Below are positions 24,854-33,326 of a DNA stretch of 64,000 bases, one piece after another. Position numbers and translations under genes: made by a program. Location: positions 1,116,001 to 1,180,000 of the forward strand of contig NZ_JACBYQ010000002.1 in the NCBI RefSeq assembly GCF_013408295.1, read 5' to 3'. Source of the DNA: Psychromicrobium silvestre (lineage in GTDB: Bacteria; Actinomycetota; Actinomycetes; Actinomycetales; Micrococcaceae). Below the pieces are notes generated by a model, which was not told the origin of the DNA, ran no database searches, and was given only the letters and a program-made list of their open reading frames with translations. Each line of letters opens with the position of its first letter. Position 1 is the first letter of the stretch.

Positions 24854-26086
24854 ATGAACCGGAAGAAAGTGCTCGCCGGCCTGGCGGTTGCCGCCACTGC
24901 TGGCTTGCTGATGACCTCTTGTGCCAATCAAGCTAGCTCGGGGGGAAGCAGCTCTGCTGGGGGCGGAAGCGGTATTAACATTCCCGCGATCACTACGGTC
25001 GATGTACCCAAGGACGCAGTTCTCCCCAAAGGGGATGGCAAGGCTACCTGCCCGGCGACTACAACCATTGCCTACGGTGGTGCGGAAACAGGCCCCAACG
25101 CTCAACTCGGCATCAATATCTTCAATGGCATTCAGTTAGCCATCAACGAGCACAATGAGGCTAATCCGGGTTGCCAAGTTCAGTTCAAGAAGTTCGATAC
25201 CGAAGGTGATCCGAATAAGGCCACTGGCCCGGTGACTCAGATAGTCTCCGAGTCTGACATCATCGGCGTTGTGGGTCTGCCGTTCTCCGGCGAATCGAAG
25301 GCTACCGGAAGTATCTTCGATCAGAAGGGTCTGGTGCACATCACACCCTCTGCCACGAACCCCGGATTGACTCAGAATGGCTGGAAGACCTTCTTCCGAG
25401 GCCTCGGTAATGACGCCGTGCAGGGTCCTGCCGCCGCTAAGTTCCTCACGGACAAGTTGAAGGCCAAGAAGATCTACGTGGTTCAGGACGATTCCGATTA
25501 CGGCATTGGCTTGGGAACCTCCACTACGGCCGCACTCAGCAGTGATGTGCTGGCCGGCAGCGACAAGGTGACCACGGGGCAGAAGGATTTCTCCGCCATC
25601 ATTTCCAAGATCATGAACTCAAAGGCAGATGCCGTGTTCTACGCGGGCTACTACGCTGAGGGCGCGCCCTTCGATCAGCAGTTGGCCAGCAAGGGCTTCA
25701 CCGGAAGTTTCGTGGGCCCGGACGGGGTGAAAGACGACCAATTCATCAAGCTGGCCGGCGATGCCTCATCGAACGCCTACTTTACCTGCCCCTGTATCCC
25801 GGGCGAGCTGATCCCGACCTTCGAATCAGCGTATAAGAAACTGACCAACTCGGAACCTGGCACCTATTCCATCGAAGGTTATGACGCAACCACCGTGCTG
25901 CTGTCCGGTATTGATGCCGGTAAGCAGACTCGTGCGGATCTGCTGTCCTGGGTCAAGAGCTACGACAAGGACGGTTTGAGCAAGCACTACAAGTGGGACG
26001 ACAAGGGCGAGCTGCAGGCCCCGACCGTCTACGGCTACAAGGTAGAGAACGGCAAGATCGTACCGATCGGGCCGATCGGCGAATAA
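24854..26086 (+). CDS. livJ: Branched-chain amino acid type ABC importer, binding lipoprotein
   Basis: A 410-residue lipoprotein of the LivJ/LivK (peripla_BP_6) family that captures the substrate outside the membrane. The signal peptide ends in the lipobox LLMTSC (Cys at about residue 22) and a Gly/Ser linker follows. Family motifs include IAYGGAETGPNAQLG, the IVSESDIIGVVGLPFSGES region and a DFSAIISKIMNSKADAVFYAG segment. The ATG at 24854 follows GGAAGGGA by six bases; an in-frame TTG 15 bases upstream is less likely. It is separated from the permease genes by a perfect hairpin. Substrate may be branched-chain amino acids or related compounds. Confidence 0.93.
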   Translation: MNRKKVLAGLAVAATAGLLMTSCANQASSGGSSSAGGGSGINIPAITTVDVPKDAVLPKGDGKATCPATTTIAYGGAETGPNAQLGINIFNGIQLAINEHNEANPGCQVQFKKFDTEGDPNKATGPVTQIVSESDIIGVVGLPFSGESKATGSIFDQKGLVHITPSATNPGLTQNGWKTFFRGLGNDAVQGPAAAKFLTDKLKAKKIYVVQDDSDYGIGLGTSTTAALSSDVLAGSDKVTTGQKDFSAIISKIMNSKADAVFYAGYYAEGAPFDQQLASKGFTGSFVGPDGVKDDQFIKLAGDASSNAYFTCPCIPGELIPTFESAYKKLTNSEPGTYSIEGYDATTVLLSGIDAGKQTRADLLSWVKSYDKDGLSKHYKWDDKGELQAPTVYGYKVENGKIVPIGPIGE

Positions 26087-26099
26087 CGCTCATTGCAGG

Positions 26100-26142
26100 T
26101 GTGCTGTGGGGTCCGCAGCTCGGACCCCACAGCACATTTTTT
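26100..26142 (+). terminator. Intra-operon terminator/attenuator between livJ and livH
   Basis: A perfect 15-bp stem (26100-26114 with 26122-26136, 7-base loop) is followed by TTTTTT. Placed right after livJ, it should cut most transcripts there, giving more binding protein than membrane parts. Confidence 0.85.
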
Positions 26143-26172
26143 GATTAGCCCTCCCTAGAGCCAGGACACAAT

Positions 26173-27192
26173 ATGCTCGCATCTTTCATTCACGCTGTTC
26201 CGCAGCTTGTTCCCACCGACGGCGAATGGATTAGCTTCGACGTCGCCTCCTTAGGACAAAATTTCTGGAGTGCCACCTTTGACGGACTGACCTTTGGAGC
26301 TATCTACGCTCTGGTCGCCCTCGGATACACCTTGGTTTATGGCGTTCTCAACCTGATTAACTTCGCCCACTCCGAAGTCTTTATCGTCGGCTGTTACGGC
26401 GTTGTCTTCACCCTGGCTGGATTGGGCTTCGGTCCCTCAGCTCCTAATCTGAGCATCTGGTCTATCATTCTCAATCTTCTCTTAGCCATGATTGTCGGTA
26501 TGGCGGCGTCAGCGTTGACGGCCTTCTTACTGGAACGACTGGCATACAGACCGCTACGGAGAAGGAAAGCGCCTCGACTGGTCTTCCTGATCACCGCTAT
26601 TGGTGCCTCCTTCGTGATCCAATACGCGATCTTCCTATGGCGCGGTCCGAACCCCGAGCCAGCGCTTATTATGTTCAAGCCAACCCCCATTTTTGATGTC
26701 TTCGGCACCATCATCGATTCTCAGCAACTGGTGATCGTGATCGCCGCCGTCATCATGATGATCGTCGTTGACCAGTTCATCAGCCGATCCCGCACTGGCC
26801 GCGGCATCCGGGCGGTTGCTCAGGATCCGGATACGGCTACCTTAATGGGTGTCAATAAGGATCGGATTATCATCACCACCTTCGTGATCGGCGGCGTACT
26901 AGCCGGTGCGGCAGCACTGTTTTATGTGATGAAAATCCCCTCCGGTGTGCAATACAGTGGTGGCTTCGTGCTCGGGATCAAGGCCTTCGCCGCAGCGGTT
27001 CTTGGCGGTATCGGAAACGTACGTGGCGCTCTGCTAGGTGGCTTACTACTGGGCGTCATTGGTAACTACGGTCAAATTTTGCTCGGTAACTCGCAGTGGA
27101 CCGACGTAGTGGCCTTCGTAGTGCTGGTTCTGGTGTTGTTGGTGAGGCCAGAAGGCATTCTGGGAACGTCGCTGGGAAGGAGTAAAGCATGA
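26173..27192 (+). CDS. livH: Branched-chain amino acid type ABC importer permease, LivH
   Basis: A 339-residue inner-membrane permease with about eight helices and the LivH signature GAIYALVALGYTLVYGVLNLINFAH and RAVAQDPDTATLMGVNKDRII, the latter being the ATPase-contact loop. An extra N-terminal stretch of about 35 residues precedes helix 1. It overlaps livM by four bases (ATGA). Confidence 0.94.
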   Translation: MLASFIHAVPQLVPTDGEWISFDVASLGQNFWSATFDGLTFGAIYALVALGYTLVYGVLNLINFAHSEVFIVGCYGVVFTLAGLGFGPSAPNLSIWSIILNLLLAMIVGMAASALTAFLLERLAYRPLRRRKAPRLVFLITAIGASFVIQYAIFLWRGPNPEPALIMFKPTPIFDVFGTIIDSQQLVIVIAAVIMMIVVDQFISRSRTGRGIRAVAQDPDTATLMGVNKDRIIITTFVIGGVLAGAAALFYVMKIPSGVQYSGGFVLGIKAFAAAVLGGIGNVRGALLGGLLLGVIGNYGQILLGNSQWTDVVAFVVLVLVLLVRPEGILGTSLGRSKA

Positions 27193-28310
27193 GAACCTTC
27201 TTTACCAATCTTGGTACTCGTTGGAGGGCACTTCCACGGCCACAGCAATGGATGTGGCTCATTATTGCGGTGGTACTGGCTTATTTACTGCCCGTGATTA
27301 ACCCACCTATCATCTCCACCGAGCCGGGCAATAACTTTGCCATCACCTGTGCTCAGATGGCGGTTTATGCCCTGGTCGCGGTTGGCCTAAACATTGTGGT
27401 CGGTTACACCGGTCTGCTGGATCTGGGCTATGTCGCATTCTTCGCGGTCGGTTCCTATGTAGCGGCCATGCTGACTAGTCCGGATTCACCGTTCTTGAAG
27501 ATTCCCTTCCTCTGGACGGTGCCGGTGGCAATGGCGATCACCATGTTCTTTGGGGTGATCTTGGGCGTGCCAACACTGCGTCTGCGCGGTGATTATCTGG
27601 CCATTGTCACCCTGGGTTTCGGCGAGATCGTTCGTATTCTGGCTACCATTATCCCGGCCATGCGTGGTCAGGTTGGCTTCCAGGATGTTGGGCATCCCCC
27701 CGGTGAGCAGTCCGATGGGACACCGCTCTTCGCTAATTCCAACGGTATTCCCTGGTATTGGCTCACCCTGACGGTGATTATTATCGTGCTCTTGCTCGTG
27801 GGCAATCTGGAACGTAGCCGAGTTGGACGCTCTTGGGTAGCGATTCGTGAAGATGAGGACGCGGCCGAGATCATGGGGGTGCCCACCTTCAAGTACAAGG
27901 TCTGGGCCTTCGCGCTCGGTGCTGCCGTTGGTGGTATGGCTGGCGCGCTCTATGGCGGCCAGATTGGATTCGTCAATAACCAGAAATTCGATGTGCAGAC
28001 CTCGGTGCTTTTCCTCGCCGCAGTTGTCCTTGGCGGTGCTGGGAACAAGGTCGGCGCGATCATCGGTGGTGCTGTGGTGGCCTATATTCCATTACGTTTC
28101 ACCGCGATTGCCGATTACAAGTATCTGATCTTCGGCTTGGCGCTGGTGCTATTGATGATCTTCCGGACCCACGGCTTGCTGGCCGCCCGGCAGAATCTTC
28201 TGGCTTACGGGCGGAGAGCCTATGCCCAGCTAAGAAAGAAGTCCGACGGCGGGTCCCCCCCGGCTGAGCTGAGTCCCACCGTGGTTGAAGGTAAGGAGGC
28301 GCAGGCATGA
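27189..28310 (+). CDS. livM: Branched-chain amino acid type ABC importer permease, LivM
   Basis: A 373-residue permease partner of LivH, with about nine helices. Typical segments are ALVAVGLNIVVGYTGLLDLGYVAFFAVG and the ATPase-contact loop RSWVAIREDEDAAEIMGV. A hydrophilic C-terminal tail of about 40 residues follows the last helix. Start and stop overlap the flanking liv genes by four bases each. Confidence 0.94.
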   Translation: MRTFFTNLGTRWRALPRPQQWMWLIIAVVLAYLLPVINPPIISTEPGNNFAITCAQMAVYALVAVGLNIVVGYTGLLDLGYVAFFAVGSYVAAMLTSPDSPFLKIPFLWTVPVAMAITMFFGVILGVPTLRLRGDYLAIVTLGFGEIVRILATIIPAMRGQVGFQDVGHPPGEQSDGTPLFANSNGIPWYWLTLTVIIIVLLLVGNLERSRVGRSWVAIREDEDAAEIMGVPTFKYKVWAFALGAAVGGMAGALYGGQIGFVNNQKFDVQTSVLFLAAVVLGGAGNKVGAIIGGAVVAYIPLRFTAIADYKYLIFGLALVLLMIFRTHGLLAARQNLLAYGRRAYAQLRKKSDGGSPPAELSPTVVEGKEAQA

Positions 28311-29185
28311 GTACGGATTCCGTGGACGAAGCCGCGCTGGCAGCCGAGGGCGTTGATCTGGAGGTGGCTGAGAAGGCCGCCCCGGATCGGGATTATGAGG
28401 TCCAGGTTGGCGACAATCTGATCGAGGTCCAGAACCTCACGGTCAAATTTGGTGGTCTGACCGCACTGGACAATGTCTCCTTCAACATTAAGCGGGGGGA
28501 GATCCTCGGGCTCATTGGTCCCAACGGTGCAGGCAAGACCACCTGCTTCAATGCCATGACCGGCGTGTACAAACCCACCAGCGGGAAGGTGCTGCTGGAG
28601 GGTCATTCAATCGGTGGGAAGCGGCGACACAAGATCACCCAAATTGGACTGGCCCGGACCTTCCAGAACATTCGGTTGTTCCGTGAAATGACGGCACTGG
28701 AGAATGTGGTGGTTGGGCTGGATGCCAGGCACAAGACTAGCGTGGTGGGTGCCTTGTTGAGATTGCCTCGCCACATCCGTGAGGAGAAGTCAGCGATTGA
28801 GCGAGGCATTGCCTTGCTGGAATTCGTTGGCATTGCCGATCACGGTGAGACCTTGGCAAAGAATCTGCCCTATGGTTACCAGCGCCGGTTGGAGATTGCC
28901 CGAGCCCTGGCCACCGATCCGAAGGTGCTCTGCCTCGATGAGCCTGCCGCGGGATTCAATCCGGCGGAAAAAGAGGAGCTGATGGCGCTGATCCGCACCA
29001 TTCGCGACGATGGCTACACCGTGTTGCTGATTGAGCACGATATGAAATTGGTGATGGGGGTGACCGATCGGATTGTGGTGCTGGAATTCGGCAAGAAGAT
29101 CGCCGATGCCCTGCCGCACGATATCCGCGAAGATCCGAAAGTGATTGCGGCCTACTTGGGAGTGCCTGAAGATGACCTTGCTTGA
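28307..29185 (+). CDS. livG: Branched-chain amino acid type ABC importer ATPase, LivG
   Basis: A 292-residue ATPase with Walker A GLIGPNGAGKTT, a signature region YGYQRRLEIARALA (LivG proteins have this LSGGQ variant) and Walker B VLCLDEPAAGFNP. The C-terminal part contains the usual GKKIADALPHDIREDPKVIAAYLG. About 40 acidic residues precede the ATPase domain, which is longer than in E. coli LivG. livF starts inside its last codons. Confidence 0.94.
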   Translation: MSTDSVDEAALAAEGVDLEVAEKAAPDRDYEVQVGDNLIEVQNLTVKFGGLTALDNVSFNIKRGEILGLIGPNGAGKTTCFNAMTGVYKPTSGKVLLEGHSIGGKRRHKITQIGLARTFQNIRLFREMTALENVVVGLDARHKTSVVGALLRLPRHIREEKSAIERGIALLEFVGIADHGETLAKNLPYGYQRRLEIARALATDPKVLCLDEPAAGFNPAEKEELMALIRTIRDDGYTVLLIEHDMKLVMGVTDRIVVLEFGKKIADALPHDIREDPKVIAAYLGVPEDDLA

Positions 29186-29885
29186 GTTGAAGAACGTCGA
29201 TGTTTTCTACGGCCGGATCCAGGCGATCAGAGGGATGTCCTTCAAGGTCGAAGAGGGCGAGATTGTCTCGCTGATCGGGGCGAATGGTGCTGGCAAGACA
29301 ACCACCATGAAAACCATTTCAGGTCTGCTCAATCCGAGCTCGGGATCGATCACCTTCGAAGGTCAGGACGTGACCAAGGTGAAGGCGCATATCCGAGTGG
29401 TTCGGGGTATTTCGCAGGCTCCCGAAGGTCGCGGGATTTTCCCCGGGATGACCGTGATGGAGAATCTCGATATGGGAGCCTTCGGCCGCGCCGATAAATC
29501 CGGTCTGGAGCAGGATCTAGAGCGGGTCTTCGATTTGTTCCCTCGACTGAAGGAACGGCAGAAGCAATTTGGGGGCACCATGTCCGGTGGAGAGCAGCAG
29601 ATGCTGTCCATCGGTAGGGCGCTGATGTCCAGCCCTAAGCTGCTGCTACTCGATGAGCCTTCGATGGGTCTGGCCCCGCAATTTATCCGGCAAATCTTCT
29701 CGATCATCACCGAGATCAATAAACAGGGCACCACGATCTTGCTGGTCGAGCAGAACGCCAATCAGGCGCTGGCTCGGGCGCACCGGGCTTTCGTTCTGGA
29801 GACCGGGGAGATCACGCACAGTGGCACCGGTAAGGAATTGCTCAGCAATCCCGCCATCAAAGAAGCCTACTTGGGTGTAGCCTAA
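29172..29885 (+). CDS. livF: Branched-chain amino acid type ABC importer ATPase, LivF
   Basis: A 237-residue ATPase, partner of LivG: Walker A LIGANGAGKTT, Q-loop ISQAPEGRGIFPGMTVMENL, signature MSGGEQQML and Walker B LLLDEPSMGLAP. The ATG at 29172 overlaps livG by 14 bases and gives the conserved MTLLELKNVDVFYG beginning. It completes the five-gene importer. Confidence 0.95.
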   Translation: MTLLELKNVDVFYGRIQAIRGMSFKVEEGEIVSLIGANGAGKTTTMKTISGLLNPSSGSITFEGQDVTKVKAHIRVVRGISQAPEGRGIFPGMTVMENLDMGAFGRADKSGLEQDLERVFDLFPRLKERQKQFGGTMSGGEQQMLSIGRALMSSPKLLLLDEPSMGLAPQFIRQIFSIITEINKQGTTILLVEQNANQALARAHRAFVLETGEITHSGTGKELLSNPAIKEAYLGVA

Positions 29886-29929
29886 GGCGCATTGGCACCT
29901 CAGTGTTGTTCAGTGGATTGAGTTGAAAA

Positions 29930-30199
29930 ATGAAGAATCACAGAATCATCGCCTCTGCCGTGTTGGCGCTGGGACTTTCGATGGGGGCGCTGGCGACGGC
30001 GGCCCCCGCCGGAGCGGCCGCGGTCAGCACCGCTCCGGCCAGGCCTGCGGTAGTTGGCGCAACAGAGATGAGCTATTACCCGACCTCGCAGGAGTGCATC
30101 AATCGCTATTACGAACTGAAGAGTTACGGCGCAGTTATTGTCCAGACTTGTAGTTGGAGCGATATCTACAAGTGGTACATCCTTTACCGCTGGACCTGA
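29930..30199 (+). CDS. Tiny secreted protein of unknown function
   Basis: An 89-residue protein with a clear Sec signal peptide (MKNHRIIASAVLALGLSMG.. cut near PAGAAA). The mature part of about 55 residues is rich in Tyr and Trp and has two cysteines (QECIN and QTCSW), likely a disulfide. It starts 44 bases after livF, so may be on the same transcript, but its ribosome-binding site is weak. No family is recognised. Confidence 0.65.
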   Translation: MKNHRIIASAVLALGLSMGALATAAPAGAAAVSTAPARPAVVGATEMSYYPTSQECINRYYELKSYGAVIVQTCSWSDIYKWYILYRWT

Positions 30200-30232
30200 G
30201 TCGGGGTATTTAGATCGAGTCGGGTTGGTTAC

Positions 30233-31339
30233 TCAGCGCTGGTCGTTAGGGTAGCTAACGCCTAGTTGCGCCCGCACGCCGTCGAAAAGCCGCATAATAT
30301 CCAAGGAATCCTGCCAGGGCATGGTGGGGCTTTGCTGGAGTCCTTGTTGGATACATCGGCTGACTTCGCGAAGCTGATAGGTGTAGCCGGAGCCCACCGG
30401 GCTGAATTCTTCGCTGCGTTCCTCGTCCCAGCCGGAGCCGTTCCAGCCATAACGGATAGATAAGCCCGAGGGGTTGGGAACAGAGCCGAGTGTGCTCAAC
30501 CAGCCCTTGCTGCCAGCCACACTGGCCTGCCGGGGTCCTTGGGCCAGCAATGAGCTCATCAACTGAGCATGTGCACCGCGCGAGTATTCCAAGGTGATGG
30601 CATTCTGCGCATCCACGCCCCAGTCAGTCAGGGTTCCGCTAGCCTGAACCGAATCCGGTGCGCCCAGCATGCCCCAGGCCCAGACCAGGGGATAGACCGT
30701 GAGGTCTAAGAGCGCGCCGCCTCCGGCTTCCGGAGCCCAAATCCGGGAGTTCAAATCTTGCGGTGCCGGAAAGCCGAGGTCCGCGCGTACCCAGTGGATT
30801 TCGCCAAGCGCACCACTGGAGACAATCTCCACCGCTCGCTGCACCCCCGGAGTGAACCGAGACCACAGCGCTTCCATTAGGAATAGCCCACGCTCACCAG
30901 CCAGCCGAATTAATTCCTCGGCCTCCCGGGCATTGATGGTGAGGGCTTTTTCGCAGAGCACATGTTTTCCCGAGAGTAATGCCGCCTTGGCTACCTCGAA
31001 ATGTTGACCGTGCGGGGTCCCGATATACACCACGTCGACCAGTGGATCGTCGAACATTCGCTGGTAGCCCGGTACGCCGTCCTGATCCGAATAGCTACTG
31101 GCGAAGCCGAACTTTCGCGCGAACTGGGCGGCGCTTTGCTCCGAGCGGGATGAAACGGCCTGCAAAACAGCATCCTCTAGCAGAGCTAAGTCAGCGGTTA
31201 CAGTGTTGGAAATCGAGCCGGTGGCCACCACTCCCCAGCGCAGCGCTCGGCCGGAAGCGGGCAGGGGGTTCGGCGAACCATCCCCATACCACTCGGGGCG
31301 GGCTATAAAGGTGGGGATGGCTGGAGCGTCTGCACTCAT
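30233..31339 (-). CDS. Gfo/Idh/MocA family oxidoreductase
   Basis: A 368-residue NAD(P)-dependent dehydrogenase for sugars, inositols or similar polyols. The N-terminal Rossmann fold has GVVATGSISNTV; the family EKP motif appears as EKALTIN, and the catalytic region contains LLDLTVYPLVWAWGMLG with an Asp/Tyr rather than the usual D-x-x-x-H set. Substrate cannot be predicted. It stands alone, divergent from the MacAB-like operon across a region with a 20-bp palindrome. Confidence 0.85.
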   Translation of the reverse strand: MSADAPAIPTFIARPEWYGDGSPNPLPASGRALRWGVVATGSISNTVTADLALLEDAVLQAVSSRSEQSAAQFARKFGFASSYSDQDGVPGYQRMFDDPLVDVVYIGTPHGQHFEVAKAALLSGKHVLCEKALTINAREAEELIRLAGERGLFLMEALWSRFTPGVQRAVEIVSSGALGEIHWVRADLGFPAPQDLNSRIWAPEAGGGALLDLTVYPLVWAWGMLGAPDSVQASGTLTDWGVDAQNAITLEYSRGAHAQLMSSLLAQGPRQASVAGSKGWLSTLGSVPNPSGLSIRYGWNGSGWDEERSEEFSPVGSGYTYQLREVSRCIQQGLQQSPTMPWQDSLDIMRLFDGVRAQLGVSYPNDQR

Positions 31340-31349
31340 GAATTCATTC

Positions 31350-31369
31350 TTTCATCCTGGAGGATGAAA
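31350..31369. promoter_or_regulatory. 20-bp palindrome upstream of the oxidoreductase gene
   Basis: TTTCATCCT (31350-31358) and AGGATGAAA (31361-31369) are perfectly inverted with two bases between. It lies 11 bases before the oxidoreductase start and about 85 before the divergent gene; an operator role is inferred. Confidence 0.45.
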
Positions 31370-31453
31370 ACCGTTAGCTTCTCTTGTCCGATTTAAGGCG
31401 CTGTGGGAGGGTTTTAAATACTACTAACTATTGAGAAACCTCGAGGTGCTCCG

Positions 31454-32563
31454 GTGAAAATAATGCGTCGGGTGGTATTTCCCGTGCTCTGGCTGGCTGT
31501 TTTCGCGATTATTGCGGTGGCTCTGGTGAAGATCGCCTTTGGGAGTGGACTTGAGAACCAGAGCGTGGCCGAAGCTCCCGCCGCTCAGCTGACCCCTGCT
31601 ACGCTCACCGTTGGCAAAACCACCATCAATAACGTGGTGGAGATAAAGGCTTCCATCCGCAACGATCCGGCAATCCCTATTCTCTCCACCGCAGCTGGCC
31701 AGGTGGTGCAACTCTATGTGAAGCTCGGGGAGAAGGTCAGCGTTGGCGATTTGCTGCTTCAGGTGAAGTCTGAGGTGCCGGCCAGTGTGGATGAGAATCT
31801 AAAAGCGGCAGCCCAACCGAAGTATCGATACCTCGACGTCGTTGCTGCTAATTCTGGGGTGCTGGACAGTTTTCCGGTGTTGCTGGAGCAGCAGCTCAGC
31901 GTGGGACAAAACCTCGGCAGCATCAATCCACAGACGCTCTCCGTTGAGGGTGACATGAGCACCGATCAGCAGTTCCGGCTGATGAAGAAACCTGCGACGG
32001 CGGTCGTGACGGTAAACAGCGGACCTGCGCCGTTTGATTGCGTCGGGGTGGCCATCGGAAGCGCGAAGCTTCCCGGAGACTCTGGGAACTCCGATACCTC
32101 AGGGAGCTCCGGGGTGAGTGGGACCGGTCTAGGAGCTGGGACCGGGGGCCTTTCAGTGCCGCTGGCACAAAGCGGACCAGGCGGTACCACCGGAAGCGGC
32201 TCCGCTGGAAGCGGCACGGCCGAGAACGCAGACACCTCAGGAACGGTGAGTTGCAAGGTGCCCACCGGAACTCCGGTGTTCGCGGGCTTGGGCGCGAAGA
32301 TCGCGCTGACCGCGGGTACCGCTAAGAACGTGATTGCGGTGCCGCTTTCGGCAGTCAAAGGAAGCTTCCAGAATGGCGTGGTTTGGGTACAAAAGGAACA
32401 GCAGGCCGCCGAGGAACGCAAGGTAGAACTTGGACTGAACGATGGAAAGCTGATCGAGGTCATCAAGGGGCTGGCTGAGGGGGAGACCATTTTGCAATAT
32501 GTCCCCGGTGCCCCGGGTGAGCAGCAGCCGGGGATGCCTGGCGTCATGGTGCAGGGTGGTTGA
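31454..32563 (+). CDS. MacA-like periplasmic adaptor (membrane fusion) protein
   Basis: A 369-residue protein with one N-terminal membrane helix (about residues 5-30), a lipoyl-like segment (AAGQVVQLYVKLGEKVSVGDLLLQV) and a beta-barrel part (TPVFAGLGAKIALTAG..VPLSAVKG). It resembles adaptor proteins of MacAB-type ABC systems in Gram-positive bacteria. Between about residues 205 and 260 is a Gly/Ser/Thr-rich low-complexity insert, flanked by Cys in FDCVGVA and VSCKVPTG. It starts with GTG and is followed one base after its stop by the ATPase gene. Confidence 0.82.
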   Translation: MKIMRRVVFPVLWLAVFAIIAVALVKIAFGSGLENQSVAEAPAAQLTPATLTVGKTTINNVVEIKASIRNDPAIPILSTAAGQVVQLYVKLGEKVSVGDLLLQVKSEVPASVDENLKAAAQPKYRYLDVVAANSGVLDSFPVLLEQQLSVGQNLGSINPQTLSVEGDMSTDQQFRLMKKPATAVVTVNSGPAPFDCVGVAIGSAKLPGDSGNSDTSGSSGVSGTGLGAGTGGLSVPLAQSGPGGTTGSGSAGSGTAENADTSGTVSCKVPTGTPVFAGLGAKIALTAGTAKNVIAVPLSAVKGSFQNGVVWVQKEQQAAEERKVELGLNDGKLIEVIKGLAEGETILQYVPGAPGEQQPGMPGVMVQGG

Positions 32564-32564
32564 G

Positions 32565-33326
32565 ATGGCGAGTCCTCGAACGGATACGAAGATTTCGGAC
32601 CGTAGGGATCAGGAGATCTTGGTCGAATTAGAACAGGTGACCAGAACCGTTGTGCTGCCCAACGACGAACCTTTGCATATTTTGCGTGGCGTTGATTTGT
32701 GTTTGCGAAAAGGGGACCACACCGCGATTGTGGGACGCTCCGGCTCCGGAAAATCGACCTTGCTCAACTTACTCGGGCTGTTGGACCTACCTAGCAGCGG
32801 GCAGCTCCGCTTTGTTGGGAGAGACGCTGGCAATCTGAGTGAACGGACCCGAGCCAAATTGCGAGGCTCGGCGGTTGGTTTCGTCTTCCAGCAATTCAAC
32901 CTGTTGCCCGGTCGCTCCGCTCTGGAGAATGTGATGATGCCGCTGCTCTATTCGGCTGGTTCCGCGTTTTGGCGTCGGCGCCGACTGGCTGCGGAGATGC
33001 TTGAACAGGTAGGGCTAGCGGAGCGGATGGATACCATACCGGCGCTGCTCTCCGGCGGAGAGCAGCAGCGAGTTGCGATCGCCCGGGCATTGGTCCGGAA
33101 GCCGCAGCTAATCTTGGCGGACGAACCTACCGGAGCACTCGACGTCGAAACCGGCCAGAGCGTGATGAAGCTACTGGATGGGGTGGCTGCGGAGAGCGGG
33201 GCTGCACTGCTCACCATCACCCATGACGTGAACATCGCGCGACTAGCTCGTCAGCATTATCGCTTGGACGGCGGTGTGCTCACCGAGGATTCTAGCCTCC
33301 TTCAGGCCGCTGAGGTGCTGGCATGA
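32565..33326 (+). CDS. MacB-like ABC ATPase
   Basis: A 253-residue ATPase of the LolD/MacB group: Walker A GRSGSGKSTLLN, Q-loop FVFQQFNLLPGRSALENVMMPL, signature LSGGEQQRV and Walker B LILADEPTGALD. The chosen ATG at 32565 follows the adaptor stop by one base; the longer frame upstream overlaps the adaptor gene. It overlaps the permease gene by four bases (ATGA). Confidence 0.92.
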   Translation: MASPRTDTKISDRRDQEILVELEQVTRTVVLPNDEPLHILRGVDLCLRKGDHTAIVGRSGSGKSTLLNLLGLLDLPSSGQLRFVGRDAGNLSERTRAKLRGSAVGFVFQQFNLLPGRSALENVMMPLLYSAGSAFWRRRRLAAEMLEQVGLAERMDTIPALLSGGEQQRVAIARALVRKPQLILADEPTGALDVETGQSVMKLLDGVAAESGAALLTITHDVNIARLARQHYRLDGGVLTEDSSLLQAAEVLA

